Positions 24,420-33,808 of a DNA stretch of 33,808 nt are shown here, piece by piece. Numbering within the stretch: the stretch's first letter is position 1; every line of letters starts with the position of its first letter. The stretch is from Planctomycetota bacterium (GTDB taxonomy: Bacteria > Planctomycetota > Phycisphaerae > UBA1845). The stretch spans positions 1-33,808 of the forward strand of contig JAKQDH010000118.1 in the NCBI GenBank assembly GCA_029558835.1, read 5' to 3'. Under the pieces are notes generated by a model. That model had not been told where the DNA came from, searched no databases, and saw only the letters and a list, made by a program, of their open reading frames with translations. A program made the position numbers and the translations under genes.

Positions 24420-25205
24420 TCAACGCGGCTCCCCCGGGGCCCGGAACGGATTCAGCCGACCCAGCGCCTCGCCCGACGCCGCGTCCAGCCGCCGCATGCG
24501 TCGCAGCAGTTCCCCCTGCAGTCCCGCCACCGGTTTCGTGCCTGCAACGGCAACCTCCTTTGGAATCACCGTCGCCACCAGCCAGAGCATTTGCGGCCAA
24601 ACATAGCTCAGCTGGTAGAAATACCGCCAGAATCCGTCCAGTTGCGGATGAGCCGCCTCGAGGTAAAAGAAGTTCAGGCACTGGGTCAGGCTGAACACCA
24701 GAAAGCCGGAAACGATGAACAACAGGGCCCGTTCCAATACAATCCCGGTCAGCCGGCGAACCACCAGGATGAACGTGCAGACCACCGCGACCAGGAGAAA
24801 CACCCACTTCCCAAGGAAAATACTGATGGTGTACAACAAGGACCCCGACGGTTCATAACTCACAACAAACAGGACGGATAGCAGCAGAATCGCCCCGTAG
24901 AAAAAACCGTCGAGCATTCGCCTCAAATTGGGATAATCAGCCAGCACGGTCCAGTAGAATCCCAACGCGATGACGATCTTGAGCAGGTGCTCCACACATT
25001 CCAGAACCCAGTACAGGTTGTAGTACCAGCACATTTGGTAATTGAAATCGAACCAGGGGCCGACGTAGCCGAAAAAACCGTCGCCCGCTACCACCAATGC
25101 GTAGTACGCAACAAACGACGGATATTTCCACTGAAAACCCGCCCGCACCATCAGCCCCAGCAACACGAGCGAGAACAGGGCCATCAGGTGGGTGTATAGA
25201 CTCAT
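24420..25205 (-). CDS. Seven-helix membrane protein, mirror copy
   Basis: Same 261-residue product as 8604-9389. Confidence 0.75.
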   Translation of the reverse strand: MSLYTHLMALFSLVLLGLMVRAGFQWKYPSFVAYYALVVAGDGFFGYVGPWFDFNYQMCWYYNLYWVLECVEHLLKIVIALGFYWTVLADYPNLRRMLDGFFYGAILLLSVLFVVSYEPSGSLLYTISIFLGKWVFLLVAVVCTFILVVRRLTGIVLERALLFIVSGFLVFSLTQCLNFFYLEAAHPQLDGFWRYFYQLSYVWPQMLWLVATVIPKEVAVAGTKPVAGLQGELLRRMRRLDAASGEALGRLNPFRAPGEPR

Positions 25206-25253
25206 GACGTCAGCCGTACCTGTCGATCAAGCGCCCCTGTTGCCGCCTGGCGA

Positions 25254-25427
25254 TCAGCTCTTCGGGGGCGGCGGGGGAGGGGGCGGCGGTGGGGTCACGT
25301 TTCCATCCATGAGCCGGGCCTGGCCGGGTTCCAGCCGGGATGCGCTGCCCTGATCGCCGGACTGCCCGGCGCCGAGTGAAAACGCCAATGCCAACATCAG
25401 CAGGAACGTCGTGACGGATTGTATCAT
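25254..25427 (-). CDS. Small secreted proline-rich peptide, mirror copy
   Basis: Same 57-residue product as 8382-8555. Confidence 0.6.
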   Translation of the reverse strand: MIQSVTTFLLMLALAFSLGAGQSGDQGSASRLEPGQARLMDGNVTPPPPPPPPPPKS

Positions 25428-25505
25428 GGGAAGACCTCCAAAGATGGATATCGTGAGGTCAGTCTAACGGGGTCCCAGGCGGCTGGAGCGAAGCGGACAA
25501 ATTAT

Positions 25506-25519
25506 TTCCGGATCCGGAA
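25506..25519. repeat. 14-bp palindrome, mirror of copy 1
   Basis: Mirror of 8290-8303, again TTCCGGATCCGGAA because the motif is its own reverse complement. Confidence 0.7.
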
Positions 25520-25597
25520 CGGCGAAGGACCGGTTGCATTCCGGTCGGCGATGGTCTCATAATTGGGGCGCCCGATCCCTCCCCGCGCGAGGCGACC

Positions 25598-26041
25598 ATG
25601 GACCAACGGGATCTCCAGCCGAACGAACGGGACGACGCGGTGCTCCGCGCCCGGGCCGACCTGGCCGCCCAGACGCTGGCGCCGCTCCCCGACGCCTTCA
25701 GCCGGCTGGTCTACCTCGCGTCGCTGCGGGAGTATTCCTCCGACGAGTACAGCCACTGGGGTCTGGAGGATTTGCACGGCCGCGAGGCCGCGCGGCGGGC
25801 GCTCCGCGAGGAGCACCTGGCGGTCTTCCGCGAGGTGAACGCCCTGCCGTTGCCGGAGTTGGCGCGGCAGGCGGGCGCCTTCGTCGCCGGCCGCGCCGGT
25901 GACGGCAAGATCCTGCTCCAGAACTGGACCCGCGACCAGTCCTACAACCTGCTGGCGCCGGTGGGAGTGAGCGAGCTGGAGCGGGAGAGTTTCCGGATCA
26001 ACTTCGCGGCGGTGCTGGCGGCGCTGGCCCGTCCTCGGTAG
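25598..26041 (+). CDS. Hypothetical protein 147 aa, mirror copy
   Basis: Same product as 7768-8211, with the same 44-bp 3' overlap with the regulator. Confidence 0.65.
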   Translation: MDQRDLQPNERDDAVLRARADLAAQTLAPLPDAFSRLVYLASLREYSSDEYSHWGLEDLHGREAARRALREEHLAVFREVNALPLPELARQAGAFVAGRAGDGKILLQNWTRDQSYNLLAPVGVSELERESFRINFAAVLAALARPR

Positions 26042-26810
26042 GGACAAGCGGCGTCCACACCCCGATCACCTGCCCCAGGATCTGGACTTCCCGGACCATC
26101 CGGTACCGCTCCTGGCACTTCTTCGACAGCGGGTGCGGCACGAGCACCAGGTCCTTGCCGTCCACGAGGCACCAGCAGCACCGGTACCCCTCGACGGTCT
26201 GCACCACGAACAGCGGCCGGTCGTACTCGGTCTGCCAGCCGGCGTTGGACACGGCCCGGCGCAGCCGCTCGGCTTTGACGATAGACCCGGTCCGGAGCAG
26301 CGGATACATGAGGTTGTCCGCCTCGCCGATCTGGACGAAGAAGAAGCGGGAGAACTCCATTTTCTTGTGGATGATCTCGAACGGGATCCGGCCCCATTCC
26401 TGGATGACCCGGTTGAGCAGCGCCGTGGAGCGCGCCGAGAACGACGGGTCGAAGCGCAGCGGCACCTCCAGCGTCTCGGGCGCGCCCAGCAGGTCGACGG
26501 GGCGCGTCCGATCCGACTGGATGCATTCGCTGTAGTCCTGCCGCTTGTGCACGTCCAGGCCGAGCAGGGCCAGCATCTCCAGCAGCGGCATGTTGTAGAC
26601 CACCGACAAGGCGAACAGCTTGTAGACGCCCGGGATGAGGCCGCGATTCTCCAGCTCCGACAGCCGGCTCACCGAGACGAAGTAGCGTCGGTCATTGAGT
26701 TTTCGGGCGATGGCCCGGCTGGCCGATTCCACCTGGCGCACCGACAGGCCCAAGCGGCCCCGGATCGCCTTGAGCTCGAGCCCGTAGAATTTGTGGACGT
26801 CCGTACCCAT
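25998..26810 (-). CDS. XRE-type regulator, mirror copy
   Basis: Same 270-residue product as 6999-7811. Promoter mirrored at 26889-26918. Confidence 0.7.
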   Translation of the reverse strand: MGTDVHKFYGLELKAIRGRLGLSVRQVESASRAIARKLNDRRYFVSVSRLSELENRGLIPGVYKLFALSVVYNMPLLEMLALLGLDVHKRQDYSECIQSDRTRPVDLLGAPETLEVPLRFDPSFSARSTALLNRVIQEWGRIPFEIIHKKMEFSRFFFVQIGEADNLMYPLLRTGSIVKAERLRRAVSNAGWQTEYDRPLFVVQTVEGYRCCWCLVDGKDLVLVPHPLSKKCQERYRMVREVQILGQVIGVWTPLVPTEDGPAPPAPPRS

Positions 26811-26950
26811 GACCCCTTGCCGTCCACACCGAGAATGCCGCCCCGATCCAGCGGCCGCACGTCGGCCGGCGTCGTCCGGCCGACCTCAAATATACGCAAA
26901 GATTCACGATTTATCCAAGGAAATGTGATGGCGCCCGCGCGCCGCCGCCG

Positions 26951-27943
26951 CTAGACGTGGTTGCGGAGCATCATCTCTTTCGGGTACGGGTTGAGGTAGG
27001 TCTGCCGGCGGACCCAATCGCCGACGGGATGCTTGGCCAGGTGGTGCCGCAGCAAGGTGAACGGCACGATGTGGGGCACCAAGCCGTCGCGGTACTCCTG
27101 CACCGCCGCCAGCAGTTCGGCCTTGTCGCCGGCGTCGAGGTGATCCTTGAGGAAGCCCATCAGGTGATGGAAGACGTTGGCGTGCTTGCGCGGCGTGGCC
27201 AGCGCCTTCAGGCCGTCCATGAGCCGGCCGAAGTAGCGCGCCGTCAGCTCCGGCCACGGCGTCCGGCCGGCGCCGGCCACCAAACGGCCGAGCTCGGCGT
27301 AGTGCGCCGGACTGTGGGCCAGCAGCGTGAGCTTGATCGCAGCATGGAAGGCGACCAGCCCGGCGGGCGTCGGATTGTCGCGCAGGAGCCCCTGCCACCG
27401 CGCCACGGCGAAGATCCGCTCCACGAAGTTCTCGCGGAGGCGCCAGTCGTGGAGCCGCCCCTCCTCCTCCACCGGCAGATCGGGGAAGCGCTCGGTGAAG
27501 GCCCGGGCGAAGATGCCGCTGCCGGTCCGGGCGGGCATGCCCTGCGCGCCGTACACCTTGACCCGGAAGAGACCGGAGCTCGGCGAATCCTTCTTGAAGA
27601 CGAAACCCACCAGGTCCTCGGCGGCCAGACCGTCGAGGCGCGCGGCGGCCCAGGTCTGCATCCGCCCGGTGAGGTCGGCGCCGGAGCGCGGCGCCACCAG
27701 CCGGGGCGCGGCTGGGTCGCCCACCAGGCGGAGGCTCTCCCGCGGGATGGGCAGGCCGATCTCCACCTCCGGGCACACCGGCACCCACTCCACGTAGGGG
27801 CCCAGCACGTCCACCAGAAACTCGTCGCGCTTGTGCTGCCCGTCGTAGCGGACCTCGTCCCCCAGCAGGCACCGGCTCACACCGAGGCGCAGCCGCGGGC
27901 CCAGGTGCGCGGGATCGGGCGCCGGCTTCGGTTTGGGGCTCAT
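26951..27943 (-). CDS. DUF523-DUF1722 protein, mirror copy
   Basis: Same 330-residue product as 5866-6858, with the same Ser in the SPSSG motif. Confidence 0.88.
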   Translation of the reverse strand: MSPKPKPAPDPAHLGPRLRLGVSRCLLGDEVRYDGQHKRDEFLVDVLGPYVEWVPVCPEVEIGLPIPRESLRLVGDPAAPRLVAPRSGADLTGRMQTWAAARLDGLAAEDLVGFVFKKDSPSSGLFRVKVYGAQGMPARTGSGIFARAFTERFPDLPVEEEGRLHDWRLRENFVERIFAVARWQGLLRDNPTPAGLVAFHAAIKLTLLAHSPAHYAELGRLVAGAGRTPWPELTARYFGRLMDGLKALATPRKHANVFHHLMGFLKDHLDAGDKAELLAAVQEYRDGLVPHIVPFTLLRHHLAKHPVGDWVRRQTYLNPYPKEMMLRNHV

Positions 27944-27972
27944 GGGTTCGCCTCCCGACGCGCCGGCGGGCC

Positions 27973-29220
27973 TCAGGCGCCCGCGACGATCTCGGCCATG
28001 GCCGCCAGCAGGCGGTCCACGTCCTCGACGCTGTTGTAGAGCGAGATCCCCACCCGGGTGACGCCGCCGCGCTCCAGCAGGCCCAGCAGCTCGATGGGGC
28101 GGATGGCGTAGAAATGCCCGTCCCAGGCGCAGATCCCGCGTTCGGCCAGCCGCCGGCAGACTTCGGCCGCCTCCAGTCCCGCCACGGTGAACGACACGGT
28201 GGGCGCCCGCCGGCCGGTGCCGAAGGGCGGCCCCACGAGGGTCACCGCCGGCAGGCGCTGCAGGCCGCGCCAGATGCGCTGGGCCAGCTCCCGCTCGTAC
28301 TCGGCCACGCGGTTCAGGGCGGCGATCACGCGCTCGCGGCGGCTGGCGCCGGCGCCGAGCGAGGCGAGGTAGTCCACGGCGGCCAGCGTGCCCGCGATGG
28401 CCGCGTGGTTCAGGGTGCCCGTCTCGATCCGGTGGGGCGCCCGGGGATCCTGGGTGCGCAGCCGGTCCGTGGCCAGGCCGTCCAGCAACCCGTTGCGGCT
28501 GTAGAGCACCCCCACGTGGGGCCCGTAAAATTTGTAGGCGGAGCAGAGCAGGAAGTCCACGCCGAGCGACCGGACGTCCAGGGGAAAGTGGGGCGCGTAA
28601 TGGACGGCGTCCACCAGCAGCCAGGCGCCGGCGCGATAGGCCAGCTCCCGGGCGCGGGCGATGTCGTTCACCGTCCCGAAGGCGTTCGACGCCATGCCGA
28701 CGGCCACCAGCCGGGTGCGGGGCGTGACCTGGGCGGCGAAGTCGTCGTAGTCGAGGGTGGCGTCGGGGCGGATGGCGATCTCGCGCACGACCATGCCGTG
28801 CTCGCGCAGCATGAGCCACGGTCCCCGGTTGGCCTCGTGGTCCAGGTTCGACACGAGCACCTCGTCGCCCGGCTGGAAGCGGCGGGCGAAGGCGTGCGCC
28901 AGCCCCCAGGCCAGGGTGGTCATGTTGGCGCCGAATGAGATGTCGCGGGCATTGTCGGCGCCGAGGAAGTCGGCCATGGCGGCGCGGGCGTCGTGGAGCA
29001 TCCGGTCGGTCTCCACCGTCGTGACGAAGAAGCCGTGGGTGTTGGCGTTGGCGGTGCGGTAGCAGCCGGACACCGCGTCGATCACCGTCTGCGGCACCTG
29101 GGTGCCGCCCGGCCCGTCGAAATGGGCCAGCGTCCGGCCCTCGTGCAGCCGGGCCAGCGCGGGAAAATCCGTCCGGCGGGCGATGAGGTCGGCGAAACGC
29201 GATTCCAGATCGTCGGTCAT
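27973..29220 (-). CDS. Cysteine-desulfurase-like PLP enzyme, mirror copy
   Basis: Same 415-residue product as 4589-5836. Confidence 0.88.
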   Translation of the reverse strand: MTDDLESRFADLIARRTDFPALARLHEGRTLAHFDGPGGTQVPQTVIDAVSGCYRTANANTHGFFVTTVETDRMLHDARAAMADFLGADNARDISFGANMTTLAWGLAHAFARRFQPGDEVLVSNLDHEANRGPWLMLREHGMVVREIAIRPDATLDYDDFAAQVTPRTRLVAVGMASNAFGTVNDIARARELAYRAGAWLLVDAVHYAPHFPLDVRSLGVDFLLCSAYKFYGPHVGVLYSRNGLLDGLATDRLRTQDPRAPHRIETGTLNHAAIAGTLAAVDYLASLGAGASRRERVIAALNRVAEYERELAQRIWRGLQRLPAVTLVGPPFGTGRRAPTVSFTVAGLEAAEVCRRLAERGICAWDGHFYAIRPIELLGLLERGGVTRVGISLYNSVEDVDRLLAAMAEIVAGA

Positions 29221-29319
29221 GGGCTGTGCCTCCGCGCGGGATCGATTCGGCCCCAGCTTATCACGGGCCGGTCCTGGATAGGATCGAATTCAGACAACAA
29301 CCCCGGGCGCCGCGGAGCG

Positions 29320-29368
29320 GGCCCGGGGTTCGGGATTCGGGGTTCGGGGCTCGGGGCTCGGAGTTCGG
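29320..29368 (-). repeat. CCGAACC heptamer array, mirror copy
   Basis: Mirror of 4441-4489. The hairpin at 4479-4510 is mirrored at 29299-29330. Confidence 0.85.
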
Positions 29369-29401
29369 GACCGGGGCGTCCGCCCGGAGTCCCGCCGGGC
29401 C

Positions 29402-30625
29402 TCACGCCAGGAAATCCTCCGGGATGGCGGTGATGCGGGCGATGTCGGCCACGCGGCCGCGGATGTCATGGCCCATGGCGCACCGCACGGTGCAGCGGTC
29501 GCAGTCGCCGCACGCGTCCGCGGGCAGCACCGCGGCGGCCACGGTCGTCCGGGCTTCGGCCAGGTTCCGGTAGCCGTACGCGTACATGTAGCCCCGCATG
29601 GCCGCCGGGATGTCGAGCCCGAGGCGGCACTGGGCCACGCACTCGCCGCACTGCCGGCAGTAAAGGCCGGTCACGCCCAGCTTCTCACCCTGCTTCAGGT
29701 CGTCCAGTTCCTTCGGGGACAGCGTCAGATCGGCCATGACCGCGAGATCCTCTTCCAGCTGGTCGAAGGTGGTGAAACCGGGGATGGCGGTGCCCACGTG
29801 CGGGTTCCGCAGCGCCCACTTGAGCGCCGCCTTCATGTTGATCGGATGCTGCCGCTCCTTGTCCCAGAAGGCGCCGGCCTGGGTCTTCATGGCCACGAGG
29901 CCGACGCCGGCGGCGGCCGCCTCGGCCATGGCCGCGTGCATGTCCGCAAGGTGGGGCTGGCGGAAGTTGTAGGCGGTGAGCACCACGTCGAGCACCTTCC
30001 CCGCCACCGCCGCGCGGATCACCTCCGGCTCGTTGCGGTGGGTGCTGAGCCCGAGGAAGCGCGCTTTCCCCTGCTCTTTGAGCTTGGCCATGGCCGCGAG
30101 CAGCGGCTCGAACAGGGCGGCTTCGCGGGTGGAGACGTTGTGGAGGTAGAAGATGTCCACATGGTCCAGACCCAGGCGCTTGAGGCTGAGTTCGAACTTC
30201 TCCACGAACGGCTCGGGCCTGGTCTCGGCGGTGAACTGGCCGGTGCGGCGGTCCGCGCCGTCGGGGACCACCTTGGTGCCGATGACGAAGGAGTCGCGGG
30301 GGCGGCCCTTGATCACGCCGCCGATCATCTCCTCGTTGCGGCCGAACTGGTAGCTGTGAGCGGTGTCCAGATGGACGATGCCGGCGTCGAGCGCCGCCCG
30401 GACCAGGTTCGGATTATCCGCGTTCATCACCCCCATGCTCACGACGGGCAGCTTCAGGCCGGTCCGGCCCAGCACGCGGCAGGGGAACGACCGGGCTTTG
30501 GCGGGGGGTTCACTCGAGGCCTGATCCTGCCCCATCGCATGAGGTATCAGCGCGGCGCCGGCCACTCCGGCGGCTCCGACCTTCAGAAAGTCGCGGCGGT
30601 TACGCAGACGGTCATCTCGATCCAT
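29402..30625 (-). CDS. Tat-exported ferredoxin-type aldo/keto reductase, mirror copy
   Basis: Same 407-residue product as 3184-4407. Promoter mirrored at 30690-30718. Confidence 0.88.
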   Translation of the reverse strand: MDRDDRLRNRRDFLKVGAAGVAGAALIPHAMGQDQASSEPPAKARSFPCRVLGRTGLKLPVVSMGVMNADNPNLVRAALDAGIVHLDTAHSYQFGRNEEMIGGVIKGRPRDSFVIGTKVVPDGADRRTGQFTAETRPEPFVEKFELSLKRLGLDHVDIFYLHNVSTREAALFEPLLAAMAKLKEQGKARFLGLSTHRNEPEVIRAAVAGKVLDVVLTAYNFRQPHLADMHAAMAEAAAAGVGLVAMKTQAGAFWDKERQHPINMKAALKWALRNPHVGTAIPGFTTFDQLEEDLAVMADLTLSPKELDDLKQGEKLGVTGLYCRQCGECVAQCRLGLDIPAAMRGYMYAYGYRNLAEARTTVAAAVLPADACGDCDRCTVRCAMGHDIRGRVADIARITAIPEDFLA

Positions 30626-30769
30626 GGACACCTCCATATCACAACGAGTCATTCAATTTCATTTTCAGGGGACTGCCACATCGCCGTTCATTATCCCAAA
30701 GAAAAGCGAAAACACCAAAGATGGATTCCGACGTCTCACCCGGACAGCCGTCAGCCGCCGGCTCCAGGC

Positions 30770-31489
30770 TCAGTTGTCCAGGTCCTGGGGCTGCAGCTGC
30801 TCCTTGCGGGTGTAGCCGGCCGGGGCGGCGTAGGTGCCGGGAGGCGCCTCGAGTTCCGTCCAGTCGATCACCCGGGTGTTCCCGCGGATCTGCATGCCTT
30901 CGACGTAGTAGGTGAACTCGGAGGCCAGCGGGAATCCCTCCTGCGCCCCGATGGCGGCGATCAACTCGTCGCCGTAATTCACCATCCGTCGCACCTGGCT
31001 GAACAACTGTCCCAGGCGGCGCCAATCGAACGGCACGTCGGTGCTGAGCCACAGGGTCATGTCCGCATCAAATTCGCCCGTGTGTATTTTCAGGAGGCAG
31101 CTCCGGCACGGATGGCCGCCTTTGTCGGCGACGGTCCCGGTGAGCGTGACGGACCCCCGCCGGCGGATCAGTTCGAAATAGCCCGACAGGATCTCCGGTA
31201 CGATGCGCCGGAGGTCCAGCGGCAGAGGCGTTTCAACGTAGGTCTTGTCGGTGTGGTTGACGAACAGGAACCGGCCGGCGGCCTGGTCCACGATGTAGCT
31301 CCTGAGGCCGGAGCGGTAAGCCAGCCGGTCGCCGGCGAACCAGTACTCGTTCTGCTGGTCGCGCGCCGGCTCGGTGACGCCGCCGCTGTAATATCCGTCC
31401 ACATGCTGCGATTCCCGGATGCGGACGTCGCCGGCGGCGGCGGCCGCCAATCCGAGCATCAGTCCCAGCAAAAACAGAGTGCGTCTCAT
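30770..31489 (-). CDS. Secreted DUF4412-like protein, mirror copy
   Basis: Same 239-residue product as 2320-3039. Confidence 0.7.
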   Translation of the reverse strand: MRRTLFLLGLMLGLAAAAAGDVRIRESQHVDGYYSGGVTEPARDQQNEYWFAGDRLAYRSGLRSYIVDQAAGRFLFVNHTDKTYVETPLPLDLRRIVPEILSGYFELIRRRGSVTLTGTVADKGGHPCRSCLLKIHTGEFDADMTLWLSTDVPFDWRRLGQLFSQVRRMVNYGDELIAAIGAQEGFPLASEFTYYVEGMQIRGNTRVIDWTELEAPPGTYAAPAGYTRKEQLQPQDLDN

Positions 31490-31730
31490 GAGTCCTCCTT
31501 TTCGGCTCGGGCGGTCCGTTCGTACGCCGTCGCCCGAGGCGCATGCCGGTATCGATTCTCAGCATTTGTACGTCATTTTGCCGCTCCAGGTTCAGGCCAC
31601 CCGGTCCGGCGACCGAGCCCCGCCGGCGGAACATCCGGCCAATTGGCGGGTCTGTAAAGTTCAAACAACCCACCGGCCGGCCGGAGTCGTGCCCCGAACG
31701 ACCCCCGGACACCGGCCCGAGGAGGCGGTC

Positions 31731-32141
31731 ATGATCATCCAGGCCATCAACGTGACACCGTACATCGACATCCTGCTGGTGCTGCTCATCATCTTCATGG
31801 TCATCACACCCTTCACCAGCCACGGCATCCCGGTGCGCCTGCCCGCGGATCCGCTGACGGGGGATGCGCCGCCGCCCCCAGGTCCCTTCGCCATCGTCCT
31901 CGAAGCCGGGGCCGACGGTGCCGTCGCCATCAACGGCCGGCCCGTGGCGGCGGCCCGGCTCGAGCCCGAGCTGCAGGCGCTCATGGCGCGGGTGGACCGC
32001 TACCAGGTGTTTCTCTGCGGCGGGCCCGGGGTCTTCTACGGCGACATCATCCGGCTGGCCGACCGCGCGCGCGCAGCCGGCGTGGACCAGCCCCTGGCGC
32101 TCATGCTGTGGATGCCGCCTGACAACACAGCTCTTCCCTGA
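31731..32141 (+). CDS. exbD: ExbD/TolR-family protein, mirror copy
   Basis: Same 136-residue product as 1668-2078. Confidence 0.9.
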   Translation: MIIQAINVTPYIDILLVLLIIFMVITPFTSHGIPVRLPADPLTGDAPPPPGPFAIVLEAGADGAVAINGRPVAAARLEPELQALMARVDRYQVFLCGGPGVFYGDIIRLADRARAAGVDQPLALMLWMPPDNTALP

Positions 32142-32291
32142 TGCCGAGGACGCACCCGACCCATTGCCTGTCGACTGATCCAGCCGGCGCCCGGGCGTTT
32201 GATTCCACTTGGCGTTTTCCGTGACCATCGTTTACAATTGATTTAGCTCATCGGTTGGTAAATCTGATCGCATCGCGTCCGGCACGGGATC

Positions 32292-33808
32292 ATGTCGCGA
32301 ACCGCAGGAACATTCTCCGGCTGGCTCGGAGGGCTGGCGTTGCTGGCAGTGCTGGCGTTCGCCCCGGGCTGCACCACGCCGCCATCGGAGAAAGCCGAGG
32401 TGGTGATCGCCCTGCGCGGCATGCCGCTGACGCTGATGCCCCACCGCCGCGCCGAGTCCATCACCACCATGGTTCAGTCCAACTTGTTCGAGGGGCTGGC
32501 CGGCTTCGATCGCGACATGAAGGTGGTGCCCCTGCTGGCGGCGAGCTGGGAGAACCCCGATCTGCTCACCTGGCAGTTTCGGCTGCGCCGCGGTGTGGTG
32601 TTCCACGACGGCAGTCCCCTGACCGCCGATGACGTGGTCTTCTCCATCCTGCGCGCGCGGGACGATCCGAATTCCGTCCGGCACAGCAACTGCGCCGTCA
32701 TCGCCGCCGTCACCCGCATCGACGACTACACGGTCCGCCTCACCACCACCCGGCCCGACCCGGTGCTGCTCCACCGGTTGCGCACCGTCTTCATCGTGCC
32801 CAAGCGCACGTACGAGCGGCTGGGTGAGGTGGCGTTCACCCGCAATCCCGTCGGCACCGGCCCGTATCGCCTGGTCAACGAAATCCCGGGCGACGAGCTC
32901 CGCCTGGCCGCACACGACGCCTACTGGGGCGGGCGGCCCGAATTCGCCGCCGCGCGGTTCATCCGATTCCAGAGCGCGGATGACGTGGAATCCCTTCTGC
33001 GTGACGGGGCGGCCGACATGGCTGCGGACATCCCCCCCGCCGCCGCGGCCGCCCTCTCGGCCCGGCCCGTCGCGGGCATGGAGATCATCCGTCACCGCGG
33101 TTTGCTGATCCGTTATTTGGGCATGGACACCCGGGTGCAACCGTTCCAGGACGTCCGCGTCCGCCGCGCCATGGCCCTGGCCGTCGATCGTCCGGCGCTG
33201 GTGCTCAAGCTGCGCGACGGCTACGGCACCCCGGCCAATCAGTACGTGTCCCAGTCGGTGTTCGGCTTCAATCCCGAACTGCCCGAACTGGCGTACGATC
33301 CCGACGGCGCCCGGCGGCTGTTGGCCGAGGCCGGCCATCCGGACGGCGTGGCGCTCACGCTGCTGCTCCCCCGGGAGCGACGGGACGTCGGCGAAGAGCT
33401 CCGGCGGCAGATGGCGCCGGCGGGTTTTCGCATTCAGTTGAACGCCCTCGAGCGCGAAGCGTACTGGCGGGCGGCGGACACGGCGCCGTTCTTCTTGATG
33501 GGCGCCGTGTCGGACACCGGCGACGCCTCCGATATCTTCGAAGACATGATCCATTCGACCACCGGCTCTTACGGCCGGGACAACGGCGGCCGTTTTCACA
33601 ATCCGGAGATCGACCGCCTGATCGAGGGTCTGAGCGAGCTCTGGAACCGGCCGCAGCGTCTCGCCGCCCTGCAGGAGACCATGGCCCGGACCATGGCCGA
33701 GATGCCCCGCGTGCCGCTCCTCGCCGAGGACATCGTGTTTGTGCAGTCCGTCGGCATCGTCCGATCACCCCGGGTGGACAACTACGTCCTGGTTCGCGAG
33801 ATCCGGCG
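32292..33808 (+). CDS. ABC solute-binding lipoprotein, mirror copy, 3' end cut by window edge
   Basis: Same 505-codon product as 1-1517. It runs off the window at exactly the same residue as the left copy, which is further evidence of a mirrored contig. Confidence 0.9.
   Translation, partial: MSRTAGTFSGWLGGLALLAVLAFAPGCTTPPSEKAEVVIALRGMPLTLMPHRRAESITTMVQSNLFEGLAGFDRDMKVVPLLAASWENPDLLTWQFRLRRGVVFHDGSPLTADDVVFSILRARDDPNSVRHSNCAVIAAVTRIDDYTVRLTTTRPDPVLLHRLRTVFIVPKRTYERLGEVAFTRNPVGTGPYRLVNEIPGDELRLAAHDAYWGGRPEFAAARFIRFQSADDVESLLRDGAADMAADIPPAAAAALSARPVAGMEIIRHRGLLIRYLGMDTRVQPFQDVRVRRAMALAVDRPALVLKLRDGYGTPANQYVSQSVFGFNPELPELAYDPDGARRLLAEAGHPDGVALTLLLPRERRDVGEELRRQMAPAGFRIQLNALEREAYWRAADTAPFFLMGAVSDTGDASDIFEDMIHSTTGSYGRDNGGRFHNPEIDRLIEGLSELWNRPQRLAALQETMARTMAEMPRVPLLAEDIVFVQSVGIVRSPRVDNYVLVREIR

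Larger units (their letters stand above)
1..33808. repeat. Perfect whole-window inverted repeat (two 16,904-bp arms, no spacer)
   Basis: The first 40 bases are the exact reverse complement of the last 40, the centre reads as a palindrome around 16904/16905, and each gene in the left arm has an identical copy on the other strand at 33809 minus its coordinates. I saw no mismatch or indel in any stretch compared. Natural inverted duplications of this size normally have a unique spacer or some divergence. An exact, spacerless palindrome whose centre truncates a gene and whose two ends stop at the same base is typical of fold-back chimeras or assembler palindromes. A genuine palindromic replicon cannot be excluded from sequence alone. 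Confidence 0.98.

Noticed and set aside
16905..33808. Second set of genes as true paralogues or a tail-to-tail gene duplication
   Set aside because: No divergence at all, no spacer, and identical truncation at both outer ends. Real duplications of 17 kb would rarely show all three.
1..33808. Hairpin telomere or linear plasmid end
   Set aside because: No telomere resolvase, replication or partition gene is present, and the centre lies inside a transporter gene.

Overview
The whole window is one perfect inverted repeat. Bases 1-16904 and 16905-33808 are reverse complements, so position x pairs with 33809-x. There is no spacer, and the centre sits in GGCCGGCC (16901-16908). I compared the two ends, the centre and many internal stretches base by base, and every open reading frame has an equal-length, identical partner at mirrored coordinates. 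The fold cuts an ABC-transporter ATPase gene in half, and both outer ends stop at the same point inside one solute-binding-protein gene. The simplest reading is a fold-back chimera from amplification or assembly, leaving 16.9 kb of unique DNA. Right-arm features are listed as mirror copies and should not be counted as paralogues.

The organism looks like a high-GC, Gram-negative-type bacterium: it has an ExbD protein, a lipoprotein, Tat and Sec signals and periplasmic multihaem cytochromes. The mix of a Tat-exported ferredoxin-type aldo/keto reductase, a HAO-like octahaem cytochrome with a NapC-like partner, and intergenic heptamer arrays would fit Acidobacteriota or a neighbouring phylum. That placement is inference and weak.

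Left arm, in order. (i) 1-3039: a peptide-type ABC solute-binding lipoprotein and an orphan ExbD on the minus strand, divergent from a secreted DUF4412-like protein. (ii) 3091-6858: a Tat-exported aldo/keto reductase with two 4Fe-4S motifs behind a good sigma-70 promoter, a heptamer array and terminator hairpin, then a two-gene unit of a TIGR01976 cysteine-desulfurase-like PLP enzyme and a DUF523-DUF1722 protein. (iii) 6891-10000: an XRE regulator with a degenerate LexA/CI-like C-terminus, a convergent hypothetical gene, a 57-residue secreted proline-rich peptide, a seven-helix membrane protein and a membrane-anchored hypothetical protein. (iv) 10001-11064: an AT-rich gene-free stretch with palindromes and a direct repeat, then a structured leader ending in a terminator-like hairpin just ahead of a STAS/SpoIIAA-like gene. 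(v) 11376-14275: a promoter and a two-gene operon for an octahaem HAO-like cytochrome and a six-haem NapC/NirT-like membrane cytochrome, probably an electron-transfer module from quinol to a periplasmic nitrogen-oxide reaction. (vi) 14284-16904: a heptamer mosaic, then an ABC-2 permease with a large extracytoplasmic domain and the C-terminal third of its ATPase, both on the minus strand.

Apart from the palindrome, the most notable content is the set of 7-nt-period arrays placed directly at gene 3' ends (two of them supply the stop codon), the cytochrome pair, and the AT-rich segment with its structured leader.
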